Of a stretch of 17,429 nucleotides of DNA, positions 5,704 through 13,198 are shown one piece after another. The stretch lies in contig DASSJN010000062.1 of assembly GCA_035691185.1 (NCBI GenBank), forward strand, positions 1 through 17,429, in the 5' to 3' direction. How positions within the stretch are numbered: the first letter of the stretch is position 1; every line of letters begins with the position of its first letter. A program made the position numbers and the translations under genes. A model generated the notes under the pieces. It did not search any database, had not been told where the DNA came from, and saw nothing but the letters and a program-made list of their open reading frames with translations. This stretch comes from RPQJ01 sp035691185. Lineage in GTDB: Bacteria; Pseudomonadota; Gammaproteobacteria; Steroidobacterales; Steroidobacteraceae.

Positions 5704-8455
5704 AGCGACCAGTGGCGGTCAGGTCGATCGGTGGGTGCTCCGCGCGCAGCCGGACGCGGCGCGCCATGTAGGAAGTGTCGGCCACCTGCTCGAGCGAGCA
5801 GGCATTCGCGAACAGGAAGCCCTGGCCCGCCACGCAGCCGAGGCCGAGCAGGCTCTGCACCTGGTCCTCGTTCTCGATGCCCTCGGCCACCGTTTCGAGG
5901 CCGAGCGTCGTGCCGAGCATGACCACGGCGCGTGCGAGTTCCGGGCCGCCGTCCTGCTCGGTCATCCGGCTCACGAACGCGCGATCGATCTTGAGGATGT
6001 CGATCGGGAAGCGGTGCAGGTACGAGAGCGACGAATAGCCCACGCCGAAGTCGTCGATCGCGAGCCTCACGCCGAGCGCCTTCAGTTCGCGAAAGCGGTC
6101 GAGGTTGACGTCGGTGTTCTGCATGATCGTGCTCTCCGTCAGCTCGATCACGAGGTTGCCGGGCTCGAGGCCCGAGACCTCGAGCGCGTGGCGGACGTCG
6201 GACACCAGGTCGCCGTGCTGCAGGTGCCGTCCGGAGACGTTGATCGCCACGCGCAGTCCCTGGCCGTGGGCGAGGGAGTCGCTCCATGCGCGCACCTGGC
6301 TGCAGGCGCCGACGAGCACCTGGCGCCCCAGTTCGATGATCCGGCCCGACTCCTCCGCCACGTGGATGAACTCGCCGGGCATGACGACGCCGCGCTGCGG
6401 GTGACGCCAGCGGACGAGTGCCTCGACGCCGAGCAGTTCGCGGCTCGTCAGGTCGACGACCGGCTGGTACTCGACGAAGAACTCGCCTCGCGCGAGCGCG
6501 AGGTCGATGTCCTGCTCCAGCCGCAGGCGGTCGTGCAGCTGTTCCTGCATGTGCGACTGGAACAGCACGAAGCGTGCCTTGCCGGCCGCCTTGGCGTTGT
6601 ACATGGCGATGTCGGCATTGCGCAGCAGCTGCTCCGCGTCGTCGCCCGGCCGCGAGCACGCGACGCCGATGCTCGCCGTCATCTCGGTCTCGCGGCCGTC
6701 GAGCCGCAGTGGGCGGTTGAACGAGGCCGTGATCGGACCGGTGATCCGCTCGACGTCGCCCTCGTCGCGGATGCCTTCGAGCAGGATCGCGAACTCGTCG
6801 CCGCCGAGGCGCGCCACGGTGTCGGACGGCCGCGTCGACTTGACCAGGCGTTGCGCCGCCGCCTGCAGCAGGCGGTCCCCGGCATCGTGCCCGAGCGAAT
6901 CGTTGACGTGCTTGAAGTCGTCCAGGTCGAGGAACATCACCGCGACGTGCTGCCGGGACCGATGCGCGAGCGACAGCGCGTGCTCGACCCGGTTCCAGAA
7001 CAGGCTCCGGTTCGCGAGCAGCGTGAGCGGGTCGTGGAACGCGAGCTTGCGCAGCTGTTCCTCGAGCGCCTTGCGCTCGCTCACGTCGCGCAGGTTGAGC
7101 GCGAGGCCCGCGATCGCCGGGTCGTCGACGAGGTTGGTGCCCACACACTCGAGCGTGCCGCGTCGGTCGCCATGCTCGACGTTGATTTCCACCGGCCCCT
7201 CGACCCGGCCCCGCGGCGCCGCAGCGACGTCCGCGACGAACGTGGCCATACGGTCGCGGTTGCCATCCGTCCAGAGGTCGGGCAGGTGGCGCCCGACGAG
7301 ATCGTCGGGGTGAATGCCGAGCGTCCGCTCCGCCGCCGGGGACGCGAAACGCAGCTGGCCGTCGGCGTCCGCGATCATGATGACGTCGGCGGCGTTCCGG
7401 ATCAGCGACGCGTAACGCGCCTCGACGAGGCCCGCGGCGCGCTGCTCGCGGAGGATGGCGTCGTCGCGCGAAATGACGCCCTGTCGCACCATGACGAGCG
7501 ACGTCAGCACGAAGATGATGACGGTCATCGTGTTGACCGGACTGGAGGCGGTGCTGCTCTCGACGTACACGAGCACCGAAAACGAGATCATCATTGCGAT
7601 GTACGGCATGCCCCGCGCGACCGCGGTGCCGAAGGCGCTCGGCGGCCGTCGCGAGGCCGGTTCCCCCCGCAGCTGTTCGCGTGCTGCCGCCGCGAGCCAG
7701 ACGTAGCACGAGAGATAGAGGGCGTCCGAAATGCCCCCGGGAAGGTAGCTGCCTTCGACCTTGGACATCGCCCAGATGATGTCGGCGAAGGACATGCACG
7801 AGAAACCGAGCGTCAGGAGCACGACCGTCCGGTGCCGGATCGGCGCGGCGCCTGAGTGCATCAGCAGCACCCCGCAGGCGAGCAGCGTGATGCAGTTGAG
7901 CGCGATGTAGGCCTGGGCGAGGACGTACCTGAGCACGTCCTGTTCGGGCTGTGCGGCGGTCGTCGGCTCGATCACGCAGAACCAGAAGAATGCGCCGAAT
8001 CCCAGCATCAGGATCGTCGCGTCCAGCCCGAGCCGGAGCCACTGCACACGCAGGGCCGCCGCACGGATGACGGCGAGCAGTGCCGCGAAGACGAGCGGAT
8101 AGAACGCGAGGAAGAAGACGTCCCCCACCGAGGGGAACGGGTCGACGCCGAACAACCAGTAGGTCGAGTGCAGCAGGTTGCCGGCGCCGTAGAACGCCAG
8201 CGCCGCGGTCAGCAGCCGCCACGTGTGGCGCGCCGCGGGATCCCGCGAGCCGCGCGCGGCGGCAGCTGCGAGCGCGGCCACGACCAGGCTCGCGACGGAA
8301 TCGGAGTAGAGGTTGAAGACGTCGAGGGCCGGCCCGGCCTCCTCGTCGACGAGGATCAGCGCGATGGCGAGCGCGACGTAGGCGAAGAGGGCAATGGCGA
8401 CGGCGCCCGTCCAGCCGGAACTGAAAGGCTCGCGCTGCGTCGTGCCGTCGCTCAT
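5663..8455 (-). CDS. Membrane-anchored PAS-GGDEF-EAL cyclic-di-GMP protein
   Basis: The 930-residue product from the ATG at 8455 starts with about ten hydrophobic segments (residues 14-326) that form a membrane sensor module. A PAS domain follows (about 347-460, with ADVIMIADADGQLRFASPAA). The GGDEF domain has an intact RLGGDEF (GGDEF at 551-555) and an RxxD inhibitory site (RPSD) five residues before it. The EAL domain has VEALVRW (Glu678), NVSGRHL, ELTES, DDFGVGYSS (Asp801-Asp802), LKIDR and AEGIE. Both synthesis (diguanylate cyclase) and breakdown (phosphodiesterase) of cyclic-di-GMP therefore look possible. Which one dominates cannot be read from sequence. A GTG at 8530 would add 25 non-hydrophobic residues. 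ATG 8455 is preferred because a G-run (GGGGGG) sits just upstream. The 3' end overlaps the convergent radical SAM gene. Confidence 0.93.
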   Translation of the reverse strand: MSDGTTQREPFSSGWTGAVAIALFAYVALAIALILVDEEAGPALDVFNLYSDSVASLVVAALAAAAARGSRDPAARHTWRLLTAALAFYGAGNLLHSTYWLFGVDPFPSVGDVFFLAFYPLVFAALLAVIRAAALRVQWLRLGLDATILMLGFGAFFWFCVIEPTTAAQPEQDVLRYVLAQAYIALNCITLLACGVLLMHSGAAPIRHRTVVLLTLGFSCMSFADIIWAMSKVEGSYLPGGISDALYLSCYVWLAAAAREQLRGEPASRRPPSAFGTAVARGMPYIAMMISFSVLVYVESSTASSPVNTMTVIIFVLTSLVMVRQGVISRDDAILREQRAAGLVEARYASLIRNAADVIMIADADGQLRFASPAAERTLGIHPDDLVGRHLPDLWTDGNRDRMATFVADVAAAPRGRVEGPVEINVEHGDRRGTLECVGTNLVDDPAIAGLALNLRDVSERKALEEQLRKLAFHDPLTLLANRSLFWNRVEHALSLAHRSRQHVAVMFLDLDDFKHVNDSLGHDAGDRLLQAAAQRLVKSTRPSDTVARLGGDEFAILLEGIRDEGDVERITGPITASFNRPLRLDGRETEMTASIGVACSRPGDDAEQLLRNADIAMYNAKAAGKARFVLFQSHMQEQLHDRLRLEQDIDLALARGEFFVEYQPVVDLTSRELLGVEALVRWRHPQRGVVMPGEFIHVAEESGRIIELGRQVLVGACSQVRAWSDSLAHGQGLRVAINVSGRHLQHGDLVSDVRHALEVSGLEPGNLVIELTESTIMQNTDVNLDRFRELKALGVRLAIDDFGVGYSSLSYLHRFPIDILKIDRAFVSRMTEQDGGPELARAVVMLGTTLGLETVAEGIENEDQVQSLLGLGCVAGQGFLFANACSLEQVADTSYMARRVRLRAEHPPIDLTATGRFRAAKLWPRSASG

Positions 8456-8656
8456 CCGCCCCCCATGACTCGTTCTTCCGGGCGCGCTCGCCGCGCGACC
8501 GGTCTTCTGCCAGGGCCAATGAAGCCTCACCGGGCGTCGGGCAACTGTGACCAGCGTCGGATAAACAGGCCGGGAATCGTGACCTGCCGCACAATTGCGC
8601 CGAGCGGCGAAGCCCGCCGGAAATCACGCTATCGTTGCGCCGGCAACGGTGCCATG

Positions 8657-8667
8657 AAGGGAGGTGA
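8657..8667 (+). promoter_or_regulatory. Strong ribosome binding site
   Basis: AAGGGAGGTGA is a near-perfect complement of the 16S rRNA 3' end, with GGAGG ending six bases before the ATG at 8671. It fixes the start of the following gene and predicts efficient translation. It is the strongest such site in the window. Confidence 0.85.
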
Positions 8668-8670
8668 CCA

Positions 8671-9162
8671 ATGACCCTGCAGGACTGGGGTTCGATCGGC
8701 GAACTGGTCGGAGCCGTGGCGGTCGTCGTCACGTTGATCTACCTCGCCAAGCAGATCAAGCAGAACACGCACGCGATGGAGGAGGGCCGGCGTCTCGCGC
8801 TCGCCCAGACCTACCAGATGCGCTCGGACGCATTGCAGGCGATGCTGGTGCAGGCGGCCGACTCGGACCACATCGGCCCGATCATCATCAAGCTCACGGA
8901 AAAGGGCTACCCCGAGGACGTCGCGGCGCTCGACACGTTGACGGAGGCCGAGCTGCGACGTTTCCGCATGTGGCAGATCGCCCAGCAGACGCACTGGGAC
9001 AACATGCATTACCAGTTCCAGCAGGGCTATCTCGATCGCGAGTATTACGAGGACGCGTTCAAGGATCGCGTCGTGCGGCTGGCGCCCACCTGGCGCGCAC
9101 TCGGCCTGACGAGCGGTCGCCGCAGTTTCTTCGCCGAGATCGACCGCCTGCTGCGCAGCTAG
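8671..9162 (+). CDS. Membrane-anchored protein of unknown function (163 aa)
   Basis: The start is fixed by the excellent ribosome binding site just upstream. The product opens with a single hydrophobic helix (about residues 8-26, ELVGAVAVVVTLIYLAKQI) and then a hydrophilic, helix-rich domain. The pattern W-x-SIGELVGAVAVVVTLIYLAKQIKQNT recurs in proteobacterial proteins of unknown function. I recognise it as a type but know no activity. The domain is rich in aromatic residues and Gln (MWQIAQQTHWDNMHYQFQQG, about 110-129) and ends ERDRL-like (EIDRLLRS). It likely sits in the inner membrane with the bulk in the cytoplasm, which is inference. It is divergent from the GGDEF-EAL gene and ends 22 bases from the convergent flavodoxin-like gene, so it is probably a single-gene transcript. 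Confidence 0.8.
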   Translation: MTLQDWGSIGELVGAVAVVVTLIYLAKQIKQNTHAMEEGRRLALAQTYQMRSDALQAMLVQAADSDHIGPIIIKLTEKGYPEDVAALDTLTEAELRRFRMWQIAQQTHWDNMHYQFQQGYLDREYYEDAFKDRVVRLAPTWRALGLTSGRRSFFAEIDRLLRS

Positions 9163-9184
9163 CGCAGGCCCTGGGCCGGCGCCG

Positions 9185-10282
9185 CTACTTGGGACGCGCT
9201 TCCACGCCGTCCGGCTCGACCTGCACGAGCTGGCCGGAGCGTGCGAGCCCGACGGCCGCGACGAGCGTGCGCGCCGCCTGACTCACCTCTTCGAAGACCG
9301 CACGGTCGCGGTCGAGCGCGTCGTGGCTCGTGGCATACGGCTCGTAGTAACCGATGTAGCGGTCGATCGTCGCGACGGGGTGCGCCTGCACGAGGTGCAT
9401 GTCCTGCAGCCACCCCGTGAGCGAGCGTCGCAGGAGGTCGGCGCCCTCGGCGTCGCCGTGCACGACGACGGCGAACTGACGTCCGGCCAGGTGCCGCGGG
9501 TAATGCCATCCTGCCAGTTCGAGCGCCTTCGCGCGCGCAGGGTCCTTGCCGTGCGTAGTCGTCGGGTCAGGGTTGCCGCCGTCCGCGCAGACGAGCCGGT
9601 CGATCATCAGCTTCAGCACGCTCGGCGCCTGGTACCAGTACACCGGCGTGACGATCATGATGCCGTGCGCCGCTACCCAGCGCGGGTACAACTCGTTCAT
9701 CCAGTCGTCGACCTGGCCCATCGCGTGGTTGGGGTAGCACGAGCACGGCCAGTGACAGAGCGGCATCGCGGTGGACACGCACGCCTTGCACGGCAGGATC
9801 TGGCGCCCGTATTGCGCCGTGAGCATGCTGAGGTCCAGGAAGTCGCATTCGACGCCGGCCAGCCGCTCGATCTCGCGGCGGGCGCACGTGGCCAGGCGAA
9901 ACGACTTCGACATCTCGCCGGGACAGGTCTGGTCGTGCCGGGCGGCGCCGCAGACCAGCAGGATTCTCGCAGCGCGCGCGGGGTCGTCGTGCCGGGCCTG
10001 CGCCTCGACGATGGCTGCCCGCGCGGCAAGCCACTCGACCGGCAGCTCGAAATCGGCATCGGCGAATTCCTCGCCTGCGCGGCGGGTCCGCGGGCTCTTG
10101 TGGTACTCGTCGTAGTTGCGCCAGGCGATGTCGACGATGCGTTCGAGCTCGACGTCCGCCGGCTCGAACGCAGGATCGTAGAAACGCTCCCGCAGGCGCC
10201 GACCGAACTCTTCGCGGCTGAGCTTGACGTCGCCCTGGCCCTTGCGCACGTCGGGGGCTCGTCGGTCAGGCGACTCGCTCAT
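9185..10282 (-). CDS. Flavodoxin-like NAD(P)H-dependent FMN reductase family protein, cysteine-rich
   Basis: The 365-residue product begins at ATG 10282 (MSESPDRR), because the open frame beyond it to 10801 is not protein-like. A 100-residue charged N-terminal extension of unknown role precedes a flavodoxin-like core. That core opens with RILLVCGAARHDQTCPGEMSKS (about 106-127), the FMN phosphate-binding side. IMIVTPVYWYQAPSVLKLM (208-226) is the conserved flavin-contact loop and helix. Family members carry FMN and transfer electrons or reduce quinones, metals or azo compounds in the cytoplasm. The insert LPCKACVSTAMPLCHWPCSC (163-182) holds Cys165, 168, 176, 180 and 182, with more cysteines at 111, 120, 133 and 146. 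This is unusual for a simple FMN reductase and suggests a metal or iron-sulphur site, by analogy to iron-sulphur flavoproteins. The gene is flanked by oppositely directed genes. Confidence 0.82.
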   Translation of the reverse strand: MSESPDRRAPDVRKGQGDVKLSREEFGRRLRERFYDPAFEPADVELERIVDIAWRNYDEYHKSPRTRRAGEEFADADFELPVEWLAARAAIVEAQARHDDPARAARILLVCGAARHDQTCPGEMSKSFRLATCARREIERLAGVECDFLDLSMLTAQYGRQILPCKACVSTAMPLCHWPCSCYPNHAMGQVDDWMNELYPRWVAAHGIMIVTPVYWYQAPSVLKLMIDRLVCADGGNPDPTTTHGKDPARAKALELAGWHYPRHLAGRQFAVVVHGDAEGADLLRRSLTGWLQDMHLVQAHPVATIDRYIGYYEPYATSHDALDRDRAVFEEVSQAARTLVAAVGLARSGQLVQVEPDGVEARPK

Positions 10283-10453
10283 GCCCCGGTTAGAGCTTCG
10301 ACGGCCGGGATGGTTCGACGCGCCCGCCGCAGCGTCTGCGCTGGTCCGATAGAGCCGTGCGCACTGGACAGGCCGTCGACTTCCGGGTGGCCGACAGCGA
10401 CGACCACCCGGCCGTGCGAAGGTCGCCTCACGCGAACCGCGAGGGACCGTCGC

Positions 10454-10687
10454 ATGGCCAGTCGGTACGGTGCGAAAGCCAGGCAGAAGGTTGCGCGCGC
10501 GATGCGCGAGCGCAAGCGCGGCACGTTGAAGAGCGGCTCCGGCAAGACCGTGAAGAGCCGCAAGCAGGCGATCGCGATCGGCTTGTCCGAGGCGCGCAAG
10601 GAAGGCGGCAAGGCGCCGCCGCCGAGGAACAGGAAGAGCAGCAGCAGGAAGAAGAGCAGCAGCCCGCGCCGCAAGAGCAGCCGCTGA
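10454..10687 (+). CDS. DUF6496-like small basic protein with Ser/Lys/Arg tail
   Basis: The ATG at 10454 is preceded by GAGGGA seven bases upstream and opens a 77-residue frame. Residues about 18-50 (RERKRGTLKSGSGKTVKSRK, then QAIAIGLSEARKEG) match the small DUF6496 family, recalled from its typical LKSGSGKxVKxRKQAIAIxLSEARK pattern. The last 18 residues are only Asn, Arg, Lys, Ser and Pro (ends SSSRKKSSSPRRKSSR), like protamine or histone H1 tails. The protein should be cytoplasmic and positively charged, so nucleoid or RNA contact is plausible. No function is established to my knowledge. The minus-strand frame over the same bases gives Ser/Cys/Leu-rich runs and is a shadow. It is divergent from the flavodoxin-like gene across a gap of about 170 bases with no clear promoter. 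Confidence 0.82.
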   Translation: MASRYGAKARQKVARAMRERKRGTLKSGSGKTVKSRKQAIAIGLSEARKEGGKAPPPRNRKSSSRKKSSSPRRKSSR

Positions 10688-10876
10688 CGCGCGCGGGCAC
10701 GCATCGATCGGTTGGCTCGGGTTTGCCGGGCCGTCCGCGGAGACCGCGCGTCGGTCAAATTCTGGCAACCGGGTAGGGAAGCGGGCTGTCGTCCAACGCA
10801 AACCGGGCCCCGCGCGATGTCTGATGTACCACCGGACCGCGATTGGGTATTCATCGCAGCAGCCGGGTCACGCTCT

Positions 10877-10883
10877 AGGAGAA
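10877..10883 (+). promoter_or_regulatory. Ribosome binding site deciding a GTG start
   Basis: AGGAGAA lies five bases before the GTG at 10889. The alternative in-frame ATG at 10817 has no Shine-Dalgarno sequence, and its extra 24 residues (including SRSRRSR) look non-native. This site therefore supports GTG initiation. Confidence 0.65.
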
Positions 10884-10888
10884 GCCGT

Positions 10889-11179
10889 GTGTTCGAAGCA
10901 CTGAAGGAAAAGTCCAGGCTTTCGGCGGAACTCGATTCCGCCAACGAGACGATCGCGTCGCAGATGCAGGAGATCGCGAAACTGCGCGAGGCCGTCCGTG
11001 TACGCAGCGATTGCATCAAGGAGCTCTGTGCCTGCCTCGACGAGGCCACGACCTGGATCGACCCGGTCATGATCGGTCCCGTCACGCAGACGGGCGACTC
11101 GGTGCGCACCAAGCTGCTGGAGCGCATCAGCGCGGCCCAGATCTGGGCCGGGCACAAGCCGGCCAATCCGACGCCCTGA
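10889..11179 (+). CDS. Small coiled-coil protein of unknown function (96 aa)
   Basis: I do not recognise a family. With GTG start at 10889 the product is MFEALKEKSRLSAELDSANE and onward, 96 residues. Residues about 2-45 form a likely coiled coil, with Leu/Ile/Ala spaced in heptads (LSAELDSANETIASQMQEIA). A short hydrophobic-Cys helix, CIKELCACLDEATTWI (about 44-59), is followed by a linker and a second helix near LERISAAQIWAG. No signal peptide or membrane helix is present, so a cytoplasmic oligomer is likely. A longer frame from ATG 10817 is possible but lacks a ribosome binding site. It lies about 200 bases after the DUF6496-like gene and ends 22 bases before the stop of the convergent hydroxylase-sulfotransferase gene. 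Confidence 0.65.
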   Translation: MFEALKEKSRLSAELDSANETIASQMQEIAKLREAVRVRSDCIKELCACLDEATTWIDPVMIGPVTQTGDSVRTKLLERISAAQIWAGHKPANPTP

Positions 11180-11201
11180 CGGGAGGCAGCCCCGTCGTCG
11201 A

Positions 11202-13082
11202 TCAGTGCGCGGCAAACTTCGCCGAGCGTTCGAGCAGCGGCTGGAGCGCCGGCAACACGCTTTCGATCTCACGCTCGTGCCGACGCCACTTGTCCTGCGC
11301 CGGCGTGCTGACCGTGAAGCGCGACAACGGGAGGTCGCCCGCGAGCGTCACGTCCCAGTCGAGCGCGAGCTCGCCGCATAGACGTCGCACCTCGGCCTGC
11401 GGGTCCGCCAGGAAGGTGTCGTAGCGTGTCAGCAGGCGCCGTTCGGCCGGCAACGCGGCGAGGTCGTCGAGCAGTACCCTGGTCGTCGCAGCCCATTGGT
11501 GCGCGACGATCTCGTGCAACGGCTTGCCGATCAACTCGCGCCAGCCGGGCACGAGCACGAGAGACCACTGCAGGCCCGACCACCCCGGCAGCTGCGGGTA
11601 CGTGCGAAACCGGCCGGACTGCCAGGCCTCGATCATGCTGCTCATGACCTCGCGCGGATCGCGGTAAAGGAACACGAAGCGCGCCTCGGGAAACGCTCGA
11701 GCCAGGAAAGGCACGCGCAGCGAATTCTTCGGCGTCTTTTCGAGCAGGCGCAGCGGAAGCTGCGTCGGCCGGCGGCCTTCGCGGTCCATCACGGCAGCCA
11801 GGAAACGTCCGCGCACCTCGCCCATGCTGGCCGGGGTGGCGTCGGCGGCGGTGAGGCGGTTCGACTCGAAGCCGTGCGCCTCCGGTCGCAGCGCGGGAAC
11901 GCCCTCGATCAACCGGTGGCTTTCGCCGCCCACCGTGAAGACGCCCGGCGCCTGCGCGAGCGTCTCGAACAGCAGAGTCGAGCCACTGCGCGGCGGGCAC
12001 ACGATCACGATGGGACGGTCGAACTGCGCATCACGGCCCGCCGACGACCGCTTCGGCAAGGGCTGTCGGTGCACACTCGGGACGGCCGCTTCGGTCGCAC
12101 TGGCCGGCGCATCCTCCGTTTCACGTGTCTCGGGATCACCCTTCGACTGCGTGCTGGCGATCGCGGGCTTCAGGACGCCCGATTCGATGGTCTTGATCAG
12201 CGGCGCACCGTTCTTGATCACTACACCGGTCCCCAGCTGGACGAGTTGGGCGTGATAGCGGTCGATTGCGTCGCGATATTCAGGCTCGCCCGCGTCACTC
12301 TCGCCGTGGACCGCCCAGAGGGCGCGCCAGGCCGTGACGAAGCGGTTCGTGGCCTGCCCGAGGCGCTGCAGCTGTGGTGACGGCTCGGCTTCGGCGAACA
12401 GCGCGGCCAGGTGCGCGCGCATCTCCCACGGGCTCATGACCGTCGGAATGTTGACCGCTTCCATGACGAGCGTCGGGTCCTGATGCGGGTCGAACTCGAC
12501 GCGGCGCGCACGCCAGTTCGGGTCGATGCGGTCGTGGGACCGGCCCGCGGCCACCAGGTCCCAGAACGACTGGGTGCCGACCGTGTCGGCGACGAGGTGA
12601 ATGCGGCTCTCGACGGCGTCGTTCACGACGCGGTGCCTGCGCCAGGCGTCGAAGATCCAGCACTCCCCGACGCCCATGTGCGTCTCGTCGCTGCCGCAGT
12701 AGAAGCGCACCGTCGGCTGCGTGACGATCGGCACGTGCACGCGGACCCGCTCGCGCCAGTAGTAGTCCATGTCGATGTGCGAGTTGACCTCGGCATGACC
12801 GGAGAGGCGCATCAGCCGGCAACGGCCGAGCACGGTGTCGAGCGAGGCGAGCACTTGCCGCAGGTACGGCATCTGCAGCAGATGCGGCGTCGGCGCCATC
12901 CGGCCGTCCACACGCTCGTTCGTCGGGTCGCCGTCCAGCGAGAGCAGGGGCAGCGCGTCGTTGCCGGCGAACCCCTGCGGGTGCGGCCGCCAGCACGCCG
13001 GATCGACCGTCGCAACCTCGGCGGCGAGACGCGTCGCGTCGAACGAGAGCGGCAACTGGATGAACGAGACCGGGAGCTTCAT
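11202..13082 (-). CDS. Aspartyl/asparaginyl beta-hydroxylase domain fused to a sulfotransferase domain
   Basis: The single 626-residue frame joins two enzymes. The N-terminal part (about 1-175) is a 2-oxoglutarate/Fe(II) oxygenase of the Asp/Asn beta-hydroxylase type. It has HIDMD (His102, Asp104), RVHVPIVTQPTVRFYCG (114-130), HRVVND (His150) and SRIHLVADT (Arg160 as the likely 2-oxoglutarate contact). A middle region (180-350) of unknown fold ends in a Pro/Ser/Glu-rich linker. The C-terminal part (355-626) is a PAPS-dependent sulfotransferase. It has the 5'-phosphosulphate loop PPRSGSTLL (363-371), EKTPKNSLRVPFL (448-460) and the 3'-phosphate motif FLYRDPREVMSSM (471-483). No signal peptide is seen, so it acts in the cytoplasm. 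The acceptor is unknown. It lies 116 bases behind the OmpA gene on the same strand. The ATG at 13082 lacks a strong ribosome binding site. Confidence 0.9.
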   Translation of the reverse strand: MKLPVSFIQLPLSFDATRLAAEVATVDPACWRPHPQGFAGNDALPLLSLDGDPTNERVDGRMAPTPHLLQMPYLRQVLASLDTVLGRCRLMRLSGHAEVNSHIDMDYYWRERVRVHVPIVTQPTVRFYCGSDETHMGVGECWIFDAWRRHRVVNDAVESRIHLVADTVGTQSFWDLVAAGRSHDRIDPNWRARRVEFDPHQDPTLVMEAVNIPTVMSPWEMRAHLAALFAEAEPSPQLQRLGQATNRFVTAWRALWAVHGESDAGEPEYRDAIDRYHAQLVQLGTGVVIKNGAPLIKTIESGVLKPAIASTQSKGDPETRETEDAPASATEAAVPSVHRQPLPKRSSAGRDAQFDRPIVIVCPPRSGSTLLFETLAQAPGVFTVGGESHRLIEGVPALRPEAHGFESNRLTAADATPASMGEVRGRFLAAVMDREGRRPTQLPLRLLEKTPKNSLRVPFLARAFPEARFVFLYRDPREVMSSMIEAWQSGRFRTYPQLPGWSGLQWSLVLVPGWRELIGKPLHEIVAHQWAATTRVLLDDLAALPAERRLLTRYDTFLADPQAEVRRLCGELALDWDVTLAGDLPLSRFTVSTPAQDKWRRHEREIESVLPALQPLLERSAKFAAH

Positions 13083-13198
13083 CGCGGCGGGCTCAAGCCT
13101 GAACTGGAGCGGCCACGATACACCAAGCGGCCTGGAACCGGTCTCGCCGGCTCAGGCCACTGCTTGCGTGGCGGTCCAGCGGGACGTCGTCGTCACCG

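Noticed and set aside
5489..7855. A 788-codon plus-strand open frame opposite the GGDEF-EAL gene
   Set aside because: The composition (Arg/Glu/Val/His-rich, no hydrophobic core) and antisense position to a well-supported gene mark it as a shadow.
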